Assembly: GCA_900074885.1 (NCBI GenBank)
Contig: FJUW01000008.1
Span: 445,561-509,560 of the forward strand
Origin: Rhynchosporium graminicola
Taxonomy: Eukaryota; Ascomycota; Leotiomycetes; Helotiales; Ploettnerulaceae
DNA length: 64,000 nucleotides
Direction of reading: 5' to 3'
Shown here: positions 12,300 to 24,540 of the stretch, piece after piece
Numbering within the stretch: the first letter of the stretch is position 1
How the letters are laid out: each line of letters begins with the position of its first letter
The notes under the pieces: model-generated
Databases searched by the model: none
Seen by the model: only the letters and a program-made list of their open reading frames with translations
What the model was told of the DNA's origin: nothing
Translations under genes and position numbers: made by a program

Positions 12300-14995
12300 T
12301 AGAGGCTTATAATTCCATATTAACTATTATAAGCTTAATACGATTACTCGAAATAATTTATACTTAATACCTAAGATCGATAAGCTCTTAATCTATATAT
12401 CTAAAGCCAATATCTTTACGAAACTGAATATCCGAGTAGTATTTTACTATATCTATATAGACCTCGAATCAAAGGAATATATTACTTTCTGAACTCGCTT
12501 TAGATCTTATAAATATAAGATATTACTTTTTAGACTCTATAATAGATTTAGTATATACTAGCGATATATAAATAGTATATCACTAGACTATTTAGACGAT
12601 TTCTATATAGCTTACTGAGATAATATCCTTATATACTTAGGAACGCTCTAATAGTATAAAAAGTATATTAAATTAATATTGTAATATTTAATAGATATCG
12701 AACTCTAAGTAGATATTAAGAAGAGCGAATTCTATATTACTCAGACTAAATACCTTAGATATATCGTTATTACTAATAGAATCGAGCCAGATCCCAAGAA
12801 GGTAATACGTATTATTAGTAAACTAGAAGTATTCTAAAATAATAATATAATAGCTATAAAATCTTTCTTAGGATTCTATAGCTTTTATTATTAATTTATT
12901 CGGAATTTCAGCCTTATTACTAAACTTCTCTTAATATTTACTAAGCTTATTATACTATAGAATTTTGCTAATAATTTTAAGAAATCCTTTAGTAAGCTAA
13001 GTTAATAGCTACTATTAGTATAGAAACTATATTATTTCGACCCGGAACTATAAACTAAACTAGAAACTAATATCTCTAATAGTATAATAGCTAGAGTTAT
13101 CTTCTAATTATATAAAGATAACTAATAATATCTAATTAGATTCTACTCTTATATTCTGAATAGATATAAACTAAACTAAGAGATCTATAATAAGAAACTA
13201 TATACTATTATTAAGTCCTTTCGGAAATAGGGATCTAAATTTATATTATTATAATATTATACTAGCGTATATATAGACTATCGATCCTTAGAGTATTTTA
13301 TAACTATTAAGATCCTAATTAGTAAGTAAGCTAGATAAATAGAATTTCTTTTCGAATTTAACTCTTAGATTAAATATATACTTAGTAAAGATAATACTAA
13401 AGCTAATATCTTTAGCTATAAGAAGTAAGACTTAAAGATATAAGAATAATAGAAATAAGATAATAGATCTTAGGTTTTATTATTATTAGATTACTTAGAT
13501 CTTAAGATTAATACAGAATTACTAAATATTTTATTAATTAGATAAGTTATATATACTTAATATCCTTAGATACTAAAATACTATTAGAACTTGTATTTAA
13601 TTCCTTTAACTTAATTAAGAAATTATATAAATCTAAATAAGAATTATTCTCTAAAAAATAGAATATATTAGAAAATAGCTATATTATTAATAATAGCTTA
13701 CTACTTTATATTAGTTATTTATACCTATAATGCTATATCTTATTATATTCTTATTTAATTAATAAATTATATAACTAAGTTTCTTCTATCTATCTAAATA
13801 CTCGTAAGACTACTAAAATAATCTCTATTTATTACTACTAGAAAGAACTTATATTATATATAAAATAATATACTTATAACTACTACTCTTATAAGTATTA
13901 TTATCTGAAGTAGATAAAATATTAAGAATTCCTTTATTTATTACTAGTACTTAGCTATTCTATATAGAATTAGCTATAGATTATAAGGATTTCCCGCTTA
14001 ATAACTAAGGATATAATAAGATTCTAGTATTTATTAACTACTTAAGAAAGGAATCTATATTAGTATTATACTATTATAATATAAATACCCGCGGTATAGC
14101 TATACTTTTTATCTAATAGATATATCAATTCAGATATACTCTTAAGTTAATTAGATCTGACTAAAGAGCTTAGTTTATCTTATCCTTCTAGTAAGAGTTT
14201 TGCTATATAATCGGAATTAAGATTAAGCTCTTTATCTCTTTCTACTAGTAAACTAATAAATAAATATAAATTATAAACTAGTATATTAATTAATATCTTA
14301 GACTTTTTATTAACTACTACTAGAGTAACTAGAGCGAGCTACTACTAATAATAGACTACGCTTAAGTAACTCTATCTTATGATTCTATTAATATAATACT
14401 ATATACTTTTGAATATAATATATTACTACGAAATAGCTAAGATTAGAAGTAACTTACTATATCGATATTATAAAAGAAGCTTAATTATATTAATACTAAA
14501 TCCTTAGCTAAACGTATTAAATCCAGTATCGAGTTTATAAAAGCTAATATATAAGCTACTAAGTGAAAGATAAGTATTATAACTGACTCTATAAGGAACC
14601 CTAAGAATCACTAGCTAAGTAAAAAGCTATCTAGCCTCTAAGTAAAATTATACTAGATCTTAGCTAAGACCAGATACTATTATAAGCTAGATTTACCTCT
14701 TAGATCTTCTATATATAAGTTATTCGCCTCGGAGTTACTCTTTAAGGACCTAGACGACTTATTATTATATTAGAAGCTACTAAATCTACCCTTAGAGATA
14801 ATTATAAATTAAGAGGAATAGGAATTATAAGATATACTTATTATATAGCTCTTAAGAGGTAATCTGAAGTATTAAGTTAGCTAGCTAGACTATAATCTAG
14901 ACTTAACTTAGTATAACGCTTCTAACTTATTAAGTACTCTATAGAAGCTTAGAGATTTCTATACTACTAACTTAAGTAAACTTAGATCTTTATAT
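12300..14995 (+). pseudogene. Chromovirus pol: RT, RNase H, integrase, chromodomain
   Basis: With stops ignored, RT is readable at about 12340-12960 (LIPKIDKLL, then KANIFTKLNIR, then YLDDF..AY.DNILIYL). RNase H is at about 13030-13440 (YFDPEL, then ...RSLEYFITIK, then SKDNTKANIFS). The integrase core is at about 13960-14560, and a C-terminal chromodomain lies at about 14805-14995, ending in a WYxASN-like motif in which the Trp codon is now TAG. The order RT-RH-INT-CHD is that of chromoviruses. RIP stops occur every few codons, so this is a fossil. Confidence 0.85.
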
Positions 14996-16583
14996 AAACT
15001 AGATTAATAAATTAAGACTTAAGAAGATAGAATAGATAACTATAATTACTTAGAGGATAATAAACTATTATAATTATCAGTATTAAAATTTATTACTAAA
15101 ACTAATTCTCTAATTATACTTTATAATACTATTATATCTAAACCTCTATTCCCTCTACTATTTCCACTTTACTAGCTTTCTCTCCTAAGGTTTCCGAAGC
15201 TTCTAGAATATCTAGAACTAGAACTATTATATCTAACTTCTTACTTAAATTTAATAATATAACTCTAGTAGTAAATCGAATATATAGCTAATCCTATAAG
15301 CTTTCTTCTTATAAGAGAGTCTAAGAGTATCTAGATCTAATACTATCTTAGAACTAGAAAGTAAATTCCTCTTTCTTTTAGTATTAGATATTATCGCTTT
15401 AAATATAGCTTTCTTTATAAACTCTTATATAATAGTAATTAATTCCTTTGATTACTTTAATACTAATTATATTACTACTTTATATTTTACTAATCTTATT
15501 ACTAGAGTATTTAAATCCTTTATTATATTAATATCATACAAGTATTTAAGGCTTTTAAGATCTTACTTATTATCTTAATAAACTCTACTCTTTTAAATAA
15601 CTTCTCTATAGATTATCTTAAAGCTTAAGTCTTTACTAATTATATAGTAGTAATCTCTAATATAGTAATAAGAGTAGTAGATTTCGCGAGATAATAGTTC
15701 CGATTAATAGCTTTATAAGTAGCTATAATATAACTTTAGTTTAGCTTTATATTATTAGCTTTACTACTTAGAAGTAAACTAGATAAAATAGAAATCCTTT
15801 ATATTAATATAGTTAGATAACTTTAACGCGTTAGTATATATAACTATATTTATGTTTAATAAACTTATATACTTATAACTACTCTTTAATACTAAATAAT
15901 ACTTATAAAGCTTAGAGTTAAGCTAATTAAATAAGTAGAGAAGTTCTAAGATAGAAGTATTACTATACTTAAGCTTAAGGAAAGCGCGAATATATCTTAA
16001 GTAATATATATATAATACATTACTGAAAGTATACTAGCTAGAAGTAGTAAGAGTACTATAGATATTAGCGCTATAGATCTATAAAACTCTTATACTTTAT
16101 CTTACGACTATTCTTAACTCTAAAGTAAGATAAATTTACTAGTAATAAGAGAAAAGTTAATTAGATTAATTAATATATAAGATTATAATAGTTTTACTAT
16201 AATAGTGAATAAAGCTACCTTCTTATAAATATATAGTAGTCTAAGGAGAGTATACTTATAATTAGAGTAATTATTATAGTTAAAGAAGAGAGGCTCCAAT
16301 GTTAATAAACCCCTTCCTTTATATATCTTACGCCTTACTTAAACTTGACTCCTTCTATAAATAGATAAGGTAAATATAACTTATCGCTTGATTTAGAAGC
16401 TATAACTAATGTAGTACTATTATAGTAATATAACTAGTTACTACTTAATAAAGAATTTACTACTATTAAAGAGCGTCTAGTACTTATTACGCGAACTCGA
16501 CGAAAATAGTTATAATAAAGACCGATTTCTAGTATAAACTATAACCTTCTGAGCTTAAGGTTAAGCTCTTCTTAGAGGGAGAG

Positions 16584-16844
16584 TAATATAATAATAGCTT
16601 ACCCGAAGGTTATATAAGAAGAAGAATAAGTATCAAGGCCTAAGTTTATAAGTATCCTAGTATAGCTAGTAGCTAACTCGATATAATATCGGACTAGTAC
16701 TAGTATATATATATAAGGTACCTTATACTCTATCTCTCTTCTTCTTTCTTTCTCATCTTCCTATTTCCTTAGTAGTAGACTATATAAGATCGCTCTTAGC
16801 CTCCCTACTTATTTTATCTCTGCTCGTATACCGCCTTAAGTCTT
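16584..16844 (+). repeat. Right LTR of chromovirus
   Basis: 261 bp starting TAATATAATAATAGCTTACC and ending CTTAAGTCTT, collinear with the left LTR. It retains more C and G than the left LTR. Confidence 0.88.
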
Positions 16845-17010
16845 ATGTCGTTAAATAGATTATGAGGATTTTGAGTAATAATAGAAAAGCTTAGATCTTT
16901 TTTACTTATATTTCTATCTCTCTTAAGATCTAGGGTTTATATTATCTTTTATACAAAAAGAAAATTAAAAAGAAAATCGAATAGTAATAGTAATAGTAAT
17001 AGTTCGGGTA
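16845..17010 (+). pseudogene. Gag-like element copy 2, middle piece
   Basis: This continues the reverse-complement match to copy 1 (shared GAGTAATAATAGAAAAGCTTAG-type sequence), then jumps across about 330 bp missing relative to copy 1 (8300-7990, the gag core), and ends in the shared word AATAGTAATAGTTCGGG just before the TIR element. The final TA at 17009-17010 is one copy of the target duplication. Confidence 0.7.
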
Positions 17011-17561
17011 TATCTGCATTTTCCCTGGGAAGCGGGGCTATAGAGAGTATAAACTACGCGTTCTATGCGAATTCTATAACTTTTATTCTAGTTCGCGCGT
17101 TCTATAAGTATTCTATAACTCTAATTATAGTCTGCGTATTCTATAGGTATTCTATAGCTCTAATTATAGTCTACGTATTCTATAGCCTCGAAAGCTATAT
17201 ATATTATATACTAATATATATAAGGCCTCGGTATCTCTATAAGTCCTTTATTATTAGTACTAAAAAATTAAAATATTTATATTTAAAATTAGTATAAAAA
17301 ACAAATTTAAAGTAAAGCTCTATTATATAGATACCTCTAGTATACCTTAGGTAATTAATCAATTAATTTTTATTAAAGTTTCGAGTTATAGATTAGAATT
17401 AGAGTTATAGAATTTCTACAGAACGTATAGACTACGCAGACTATAATAGAGTTATAGTTCGCACGGACTTATGAGCTTTTTATATAAGAATAGTATTCTA
17501 TATAGAGCGACGCGAATAGCTGCAAATCACGTGAAATACGTTCCCGGGGAAAGTGCAGATA
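17011..17561. mobile_element. 551-bp TIR element with TA target duplication (MITE-like)
   Basis: Left end TATCTGCATTTTCCCTGGGAA and right end (reverse complement) TATCTGCACTTTCCCCGGGAA make 21-bp terminal inverted repeats with two mismatches. TA flanks both sides (17009-17010 and 17562-17563), and the undisturbed copy 1 of the gag-like host sequence shows the join without the insert. TA duplication and lack of coding capacity suit a non-autonomous Tc1/mariner-type element. Inside, a 30-40 bp subterminal motif (ATTCTATAG..CTCTAATTATAGTCTRCGT) is repeated on the left arm and again in inverted form on the right arm. It retains more C/G than the host sequence at its ends. Confidence 0.8.
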
Positions 17562-17879
17562 TAATAGAACTACTTAAAAAAAGGATAATATAATAGACTA
17601 AGGGACTAGTTATATAGTAGCTATAAAAATAGCGCTAGCCTCCTAAGGAAAAAATCAAGTTTAAAGAGATATAGGAAAATATATAAGATATAGCTCTAGT
17701 AAATATTATATTACTAAATACTACTATTAAGCTTTATATAGAATATTATTATTAGTATCCTCTAGCTTATCTTCAGAGAAGGATAATATAAAGGGAATAA
17801 TAGTATTTCGCATAGATACTATAGGAATCGAATATGGTAGCTAAGTAAGTGTCGTACACTTTCACCTGTTATATATAGT
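17562..17879 (+). pseudogene. Gag-like element copy 2, right piece
   Basis: Resumes after the TIR element with ATAGAACTACTT and matches the reverse complement of copy 1 (about 7960-7650), sharing AAAAGGATAATATAATAGACTAAG and GATATAGCTCTAGTAA-type stretches. It is cut by the copia left LTR at 17880. Confidence 0.75.
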
Positions 17880-18351
17880 TGTTGGATTTGTAACCAGTAC
17901 CTTAGTCAGTTTACCAGTACCTTGGTCAGTTTTGCCTGCATCGGCATACATACCCTATACCTTGTCAGTATATGGTCTTAGTACCTGGTTCAGTACCTTG
18001 CGTATATACCTTATTATACCTAGTATCTACACCCTGTACCTTATCTATAGCCTGTACTCTGCATACTCTATTAGAGTTACTATGAAGGTTCTCGATAGAG
18101 TTTTACTACTCCCTAGTACGTATATCGTACTTCTAGAGGTTTCTACTGACGTAGTATAATTCTACGGAATACGCGTCTTCTTCTATAGAGTTCTATATTA
18201 TATAGTATAGAATATTCTAGAGAGCTCATATAGCTATATAAGTAGCTAGAATCTCTCCTATAGTTAGCTCTCTTTAAGCAAGTAAAGTAAGTCAAATTGA
18301 TCACGTATTATTCTTCTGACCTTTAGCCGATTTTCACCTTTAATATTCATA
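17880..18351 (+). repeat. Left LTR of copia element
   Basis: About 472 bp, 23 bp longer than the right LTR. It carries a 20-bp tandem duplication near its start (AGTACCTTAGTCAGTTTACC followed by a near repeat) and three extra bases near its end. A 75-codon frame within it is an accident of composition, not a gene. Confidence 0.88.
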
Positions 18352-18359
18352 TAGTAGCA

Positions 18360-20030
18360 ATTCACTTAATGAAATCAGCTAATCAGACGCTTCCTTCGAT
18401 CGACCTCGCCTAAACTCGCTTCCGTTACTCCTTACCGATAAAGGAGCTTCCTAATCAGGCGTTACTTAGTCGTTTTCAATAACTCTTTCGCCTAGAGCTA
18501 GCTAGTAAGCTAGCCCCTTTAAGCTCTACTAATATAGCTATAGCGAATCAGACTCGTAGCCCTTGACCTTAAGACGAAGTTATAGGGAAATTATAACTTA
18601 TAAACTCTCGAAGCCTTTAGAAGTAGAGATAACCTAATGACCCTAGGTACGAAGGCTAAGATCTTATTCCGGGGTACCTATAGCTACTACTGACTTAGTT
18701 TCGAAGCTAGGCCTTATTAAGTAGTAATATATAGCTTCTGATCGCTATTAGCTTAGTATATATTATAAGTTAGCTAATATAAGCTACTATTAAGTATAAG
18801 AAGCTATCCTCGGAGAGAGTTACTTAATAGTAGTACTTAAGGCGCTATAAGATAAAACTGAGCCTAGTAGTAAGGTTAATTTAATAGCAAATACGATAGA
18901 CGTAGTTGCCGTATATTAATATTAATTTTAACTAAGCGAAAAACTCGATAAGATAGTAAGCTCGGCGTAGCTACTATCTTTTTTAAGAGTAAGATAAGGT
19001 CAGTGTCTTTTCAAGTTACTTAGTAGCTTATACAAGTAAAACTCGTACTTTCAAGACCTCTTAGTACTTAGTACTAAACTGCCTATAAGGAATCATATCT
19101 TCTTTTAAGGGAGATAAGCTAGTAGGCCACTCTAACTATATAGAGTAGCTTAATACAGCTAGCTTCTACTTAGAGGTAAACGGCTATATATCCTATATTA
19201 ACAGTATAGAGACTAAGCCTAGCTGAGCTCTCTACTTTAAATCAGAAGAACGTATTAACGCGTAAGGCGAAAAGAGAGTAGATTATACTTCTTACTCTCC
19301 GGAGCTAGCGATTAAATACTATAAGAGACTAGCTGATTTTAAGCGTGCAAATAAGAAGGCTTTAGGCGCTATTAAGTCGATTATATCACTTGAAAACCTC
19401 GATAGGTTCAAGGATAAGACTAGCGCAAAAGACCTATAGGAAGCTATTATAGCTACCTACGGTTCTACTAGCCTAGAGGAGATCAGTAGGTATATAAATC
19501 GTATTATCGATAATACCTACTCCTTTTATAAGAATATAGACGAGTATACTAGCGTAATTCAAGCTAGTTCAGTCTACATAAAGCAGCTTAAGTATGAGAT
19601 TCCAAAGCCTATACTAGCTAGCCTTATATTTAAAGGTTTACCTAGTTCTTTTGATTCTTTTGCTTCTAGGAAGTACGAAGAAATCTCTAATAACCTTTCT
19701 TCTATCGATATAGAAGGTTTAATAAGAAATCTTATATCAGAAGAGGCTAGAATGAATACTTCTACCGATTTACAAGCTAATAAGGCTTTTAAGGGGAAGA
19801 ATTCGAAAGGCAGTAAGAAGTATAGTTATTATAATAAAATAAACTATATAGAGTCAAATTGCTATATAAAGCACCCTAAGCTAATACCTAATAAATCGAC
19901 TAATAATAAGAAGAAGTCGAAAGGTAAAGGCGCTAAAGAATCAAAAGAGGAGTCTACTAAGGCCCTTATGAGTTCTTTCAGTAGTACTAGTAGTAGTAGT
20001 AGTAGTAATACAGCAGATCAAGCTTACGCT
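18360..20030 (+). pseudogene. Copia gag region
   Basis: The 5' part is broken by stops. From about 19400 a Gag-like frame is visible, with segments reading YIKQLKYEIP, LKGLPSSFDSF-like and RNLISEEARMN. A damaged zinc knuckle follows near 19825-19880 (YSYYNKINYIESNCYIKHP, where the first Cys residues have become Tyr). A Lys-rich basic stretch and a Ser run encoded by AGT repeats (about 19985-20008) close the region. A 115-codon open segment at 19752-20099 joins Gag to the protease. Confidence 0.75.
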
Positions 20031-20039
20031 ACTATATAT

Positions 20040-23000
20040 AACATCAGAATAGTACTCGATTCTGGCGCTTCTGAGCATTATATACCGAATAAAAGCTAGC
20101 TATTAGACTATAAACCTATATTTAAGAAGTCTATTACTATCGCTAATAGTAATATTTTACTTATAATAGGTAGAGGAGATATCCTTATAATTACTAGGGA
20201 AGGCGATAGAGTACTTATTAAAGACGTAAACTACGTACCTAGCCTTAAAACTACTCTCCTAAGCTCTAAGGAACTGACTAATAAAGATTAGAAAGTTACC
20301 TTTAATAAAAAGGGTATAAATATATCTAATAGCTCTATTAATATAGAAGCTAAATAGTATTATAATACGTACTACTTAGAAGTAGACGTAAATCATAAGC
20401 TGCTCGAGCCTATGTCTTTTAAGGTAGACTCTAATAAAAGTAGCAAATTAGACCTATATTATAAGCGTCTTTTATATACGAATAAGGAGTTTATCTATAA
20501 GACTATAGAAGGATCTAAAGGATTAAAAATCCAAAAGGGGTTAGACTTATCTAACTGTTCTGCTTATAATAGCGGTAAAATACACGCTATAAGTAGTACT
20601 AAGCCTATATCGGATACACCTCCGCTTACTGTCTTTGATATAGATATAGCGGGCCCTTTTAAGATCAAAGGTCTAAAGGGAGAAAGATACTTCTTAACTA
20701 TTACCTATAGAGGCTCTAGAGCTATTTAGGTATACGCTCTAAAACATAAGGCTAAGGCGTAAAATACCTTAATCGAGTAGTATAATATAATAACTACTAA
20801 ATTTAAGCAAGGTAAATTAAAAATAATCACTAAAATAAGAGCATTTAAGCTAGATAACGCAAAGGAGTTTAAATCTAATAAATAGACTATCTTTTATAAA
20901 GATAAAGGTATTATTTATAAATATACTAGTCCTTACTCTCCTAAGTAAAACGGTATAGTAGAGCGTTTAAATCGATATCTTATAGAAAGGCTTATAGCTA
21001 TCTGTATAGATAAGAATATATCCTTATTCCTTTAGCTTTAAATAATCTAAGGAATAGCTTATATAAAGAATCGCTCTTATAATTCGGTTATTAAAAAGAG
21101 TCCTTTTGAAGTTCTCTTCGGTAAAAAGCCTACTCTTAATTGAATCAGAGTATTAGGTTCTCTTACTTATATTCTTATTAATAAAAGGACTAATAAGTTT
21201 AAAGATAAATCCGATAGAGGTATACTCGTAAGGTATAAGTCTGCAAATAACTTCTTAGTATATATACCTAAGAAGAGAGCTATTATAAGCTCTAAAAACG
21301 TCCTAATTGTAGAAGATTTAACTTTAAAGGATAAAGTAATCTCTAAGGAAGAATTAGAATCCTTTAAAGAGATACTTAATAATTATAAGACCTCTAACTG
21401 TTCAAATCGCGTGATTTCTTTACCTATAGATACTCCTAAATCAGACCTATCTAGGGCTGAAAACTCGGAGAAAATCGATAGTAAAATAGCTAATAATTTA
21501 TTAAATAAAGAAAGAGTTATAGAAGTATAGAACTTAATCTCTTTAATAGTATAGCTAAAGAAACACCTATAGTATAAATACTTAAAAGAGGTATAAAACG
21601 TAAAAGGGACTACTCTAATTAGGTACTTAATATTACTACTAGAAGTCACGCTAAAGACCTTAATATAGCTTTAGCTATTCAGAATAATAAGCGATTTATC
21701 TAAGAGCAGAAAGAGGCTTATAGTATATATAAAAACGTTATTAACTTAGCTTACTAAGCTTTTATTAGCTCTAAATCAGACGAAGAAATTAAGCTATTAC
21801 TTAATCCGGAAAAAATCCTTATTAAAAAGGATCCGGAAGTAGTTATCTATAAACCTAAGAGCTATAAAGAAGCTATAAATAGTCCTTATAAGGATTATTA
21901 GCTAAAAGCTATAAATAAAGAAATTACCTCTCTTAAAAATCATAATACGTGGAAAGTAATCGATAGTAATACTAAGACTATAAAACTACTAAAAACTCGC
22001 TAGGTCTATAAAATTAAAGACCTAGAGAGTAAGTACTACGAATTTAAAGCTAGATTCGTAGCTAAGAGGTTTGAGTAATTATATAGTATAAACTATATAG
22101 AGATATACGCTAGTATAGTTAAGTAAATAGCTTAGTATCTTATATTTATTTTAGTAGTACTCTATAAGTAGTATATATATAAGATCGATATAATCTCCGC
22201 TTTTATATAGAGTGATATAGATATTAATACCTTATATATTTACCCCCTAGAAGACGTAGATAATTACGCTAATAAACTCCTCCTACTCTGGAAAGTATTA
22301 TATAATCTTAAGTAATTAGCTAGACTATAGTTTATTACGCTAAAGAAGGTATTAGTTAATAAATTCGGATTTAAGTTAATACTATTCGAAAATTGCATAT
22401 TAGTTAATAAAGAGCTTAAGATTATAATCTATATATATATAGATAATCTAGCTCTAATTAGCCCTGATATAAATAGTATTAAGTTCTTAATTAAAGAATT
22501 AAAATACTTCTTTAAACTTAAGGACTTAGGGCTGATAAAAGACTATTTAGGTATTGAAATTAACTATAATAGAGATCAGGGCTATATGAAGCTCTATTAA
22601 GCTAGCTATATAGAGAAGGTACTAGCGCGGTTTGACTTATCAGATTATAAACTGAAGAATACGCCTATAGATTTAAAAGTTAAATTAGAACCTAATACTA
22701 ATAAGGCTACTAAGGAAGATATATAATAGTTTCAGAAAGTAATAAGCTACTTACTATTCCTTACGCTAGCTACTAGGCCTGATATAAGCTACGCTATAAT
22801 CAAATTAGCTAGGTTCTCTAGTAACCCTAGCGATACGTATATCTTAGCTGCAAAGAACGTACTTAGATACCTTAAAGGTTCTATTAAACTAGGCTTAGTT
22901 TATATCAATAGCTCTAGTAAATACGTTAGCAGATATTACGATTCTAATTATACCGGAGATATTAGTATAGCAATGTCCACTAGCGGCTATTCCTTCTATA

Positions 23001-23390
23001 TAGGAAGCTACTTATTCTCTTAGAAGTCGAAGTTATAATCGATTATAGCTCAGTCTACGATAGAAGCTAAATATATAGCTATTAATTCGGCAGTTAAAGA
23101 AGCGATTTATATAAGATAACTTCTTATCGAATTAGGCTATTACTTCTAAGAGAGGTTCCCGGTGTTTACTGATAATAACAGCGCTTTATTACTCTCTAAG
23201 AACCCTTAATTCCATAAGAGAACTAAGCATATAGCCGTGAAGTACTACTTTATTAAGGACCTAATTAATTAAGGTACTATAGATTTAATCTATATTAGTA
23301 CTTTAAAGCAAAAGGCAGACGGGTTTACTAAAGCCCTAGATAGGCCTAAATTTAAGGAGTTTATAAAACACCTTGAACGAGCTCATTAGA
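20040..23390 (+). pseudogene. Copia pol: protease, integrase, RT, RNase H
   Basis: The protease active site DSGAS is at 20058. A gag-pre-integrase segment follows at about 20450-20560. Integrase catalytic residues can be placed at about 20637 (DIDIAGPF), 20850 (LDNAKEF) and 20958 (GIVERLN), giving D-D-E. RT spans about 21940-22720; its catalytic motif reads YIDN near 22436, so the second Asp is lost to Asn. RNase H spans about 22970-23330, with EAKYIAIN and TKHIAVKYYFI segments. Stops at Gln and Trp sites are frequent. It is inactive by sequence, but family and order are clear. Confidence 0.88.
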
Positions 23391-23569
23391 GCTAGTAATT
23401 CAGATTGTTATAAGAGAATTAGGTTTAATTAACCTAGGAGGATAGCTACGAGGTAGTATTTCTATTCCTTATTATATTTCTTTTATAATAACCTAAGGGT
23501 AGTCGATTAGTGATTTACCTTATATAGTTCTGTTTTAAAACTGACTATAAGGCTCTGATTAAGGAGGCG

Positions 23570-24018
23570 TGTTGGATTTGTAACTAGTACCTTAGTCAGT
23601 TTTACCTGTATCGGTATACATACCCTGTACCTTATCAGTACATGGTCTTAGTACCTGGTTCAGTACCTTGCATATGTACCTTGTTATACCTAGTACCTAT
23701 ACCCTGTACCTTATCAATAGCCTATACCCTGCATACTCTATTAGAGTTACTATGAAGGTTCTCGATAGAGTTCTACTACTCTCTAGTACGTATATCGTAC
23801 TTCTAGAGGTTTCTACTGACGTAGTATGATTCTACGGAATACGTGTCTTCTTCTAAAGAGTTCTATATTACGTAGTATAGAATATTCTAGAGAGCTCACA
23901 TAGCTATATAAGTAGCTAGAATCTCTCCTGTAGTTAGCTCTCTTCAAGCAAGTAAAGCAATTCGTATTAATCACGTATTATTCTGACCTTTAGCCGATTT
24001 CCACCTTCAATTTTCACA
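23570..24018 (+). repeat. Right LTR of copia element
   Basis: 449 bp from TGTTGGATTTG to TTTTCACA, with the canonical TG..CA ends. It lacks the 20-bp duplication found in the left LTR. Confidence 0.9.
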
Positions 24019-24209
24019 GTACTTCCATATCTTCGATCCTACCGGTTAGAGTAGCAGTCGTATTTACTTATTATACTATTAGCTTAGTAACTTATTATCT
24101 TTATGCCTCGAAGGTATCTAGTAGCTACTAGGGGGGCTGTTCTTCTGCTATAGTGAACTGTATATTCTAGTGTCGTCGTAGTCGCTACCCGTATAATAGT
24201 CGTATGAAT
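24019..24209. other. Unassigned spacer
   Basis: Less RIP-mutated than its surroundings (CA and TG present). No coding frame or known repeat was recognised; the segment runs into the tandem array. Confidence 0.4.
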
Positions 24210-24540
24210 AGCCGGACCTACTATATATAGTCCGAGGCGTCTATTCGTTATAATCGTAGGTATACGTATAGTAATAGCAGGGCTAGGGTACTAACTTTCT
24301 TACGTACTCGCAAGTAAGGCAGCCGGATCTACCGTATATAGTCCGAGGCGTCTGTCTTCGTATTATAAGTATACGTATAGCAATAGCAGGGCTAAGGTAC
24401 TAACTTTCTTATATACTCGTAAGTAAAGTAGCCGGATCTACTATATATAGTCCGAGGCGTCTATTCGTTATAATCGTAAGTATACGTATAGTAATAGCAG
24501 GGCTAGAGTACTGGCTTTCTTACGCACTCGTATTATCTAC
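24210..24540 (+). repeat. Three-copy tandem repeat, 109-111 bp period
   Basis: Units start GCCGGAYCTACYRTATATAG at 24211, 24322 and 24431. Each includes TCCGAGGCGTCT, TATACGTATAG.AATAGCAGGGCTA and CTTTCTTA.GYACTCG. A single related unit is found at about 5990-6055 at the start of repeat copy A, so array length varies between copies of the family. Mainly transitions separate the units. Confidence 0.85.

Larger units (their letters stand above)
9085..16844 (+). mobile_element. Full-length Ty3/gypsy chromovirus, RIP-inactivated
   Basis: A 7,760-bp element bounded by two 261-bp direct repeats (9085-9345 and 16584-16844). A purine-rich tract, AGAGGGAGAG, sits just before the right LTR as the polypurine tract for plus-strand priming. 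Pol motifs follow the plus strand in the order RT, RNase H, integrase, chromodomain. It is inserted into copy 2 of the gag-like element, whose halves flank it at 8942-9084 and 16845 onward. No target-site duplication could be recognised, probably because RIP has altered the flanks. Density of stops excludes activity. Confidence 0.9.
17880..24018 (+). mobile_element. Full-length Ty1/copia element, RIP-inactivated
   Basis: A 6,139-bp element between two LTRs that begin TGTTGGATTTGTAAC and end TTCACA (right) or TTCATA (left). A purine tract AAGGAGGCG precedes the right LTR. The coding order on the plus strand is Gag, protease, integrase, RT, RNase H, which defines copia. The LTRs differ at roughly 30 sites, nearly all transitions, so post-insertion mutation looks like RIP rather than ordinary drift. 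Longer open stretches survive here than in the chromoviruses (up to 115 codons), so it is probably the younger element. No target-site duplication was recognised. Confidence 0.92.

Noticed and set aside
17932..18159. 75-codon frame in the copia left LTR
   Set aside because: It lies wholly in an LTR and is disrupted in the right LTR; no protein expected.
19981..20010. AGT repeat as a microsatellite locus
   Set aside because: It is part of the copia Gag coding region, encoding a Ser run, not an independent repeat.
24210..24540. Regularly spaced repeats as a possible CRISPR array
   Set aside because: The whole unit is repeated with no unique spacers, and this is a eukaryotic genome.
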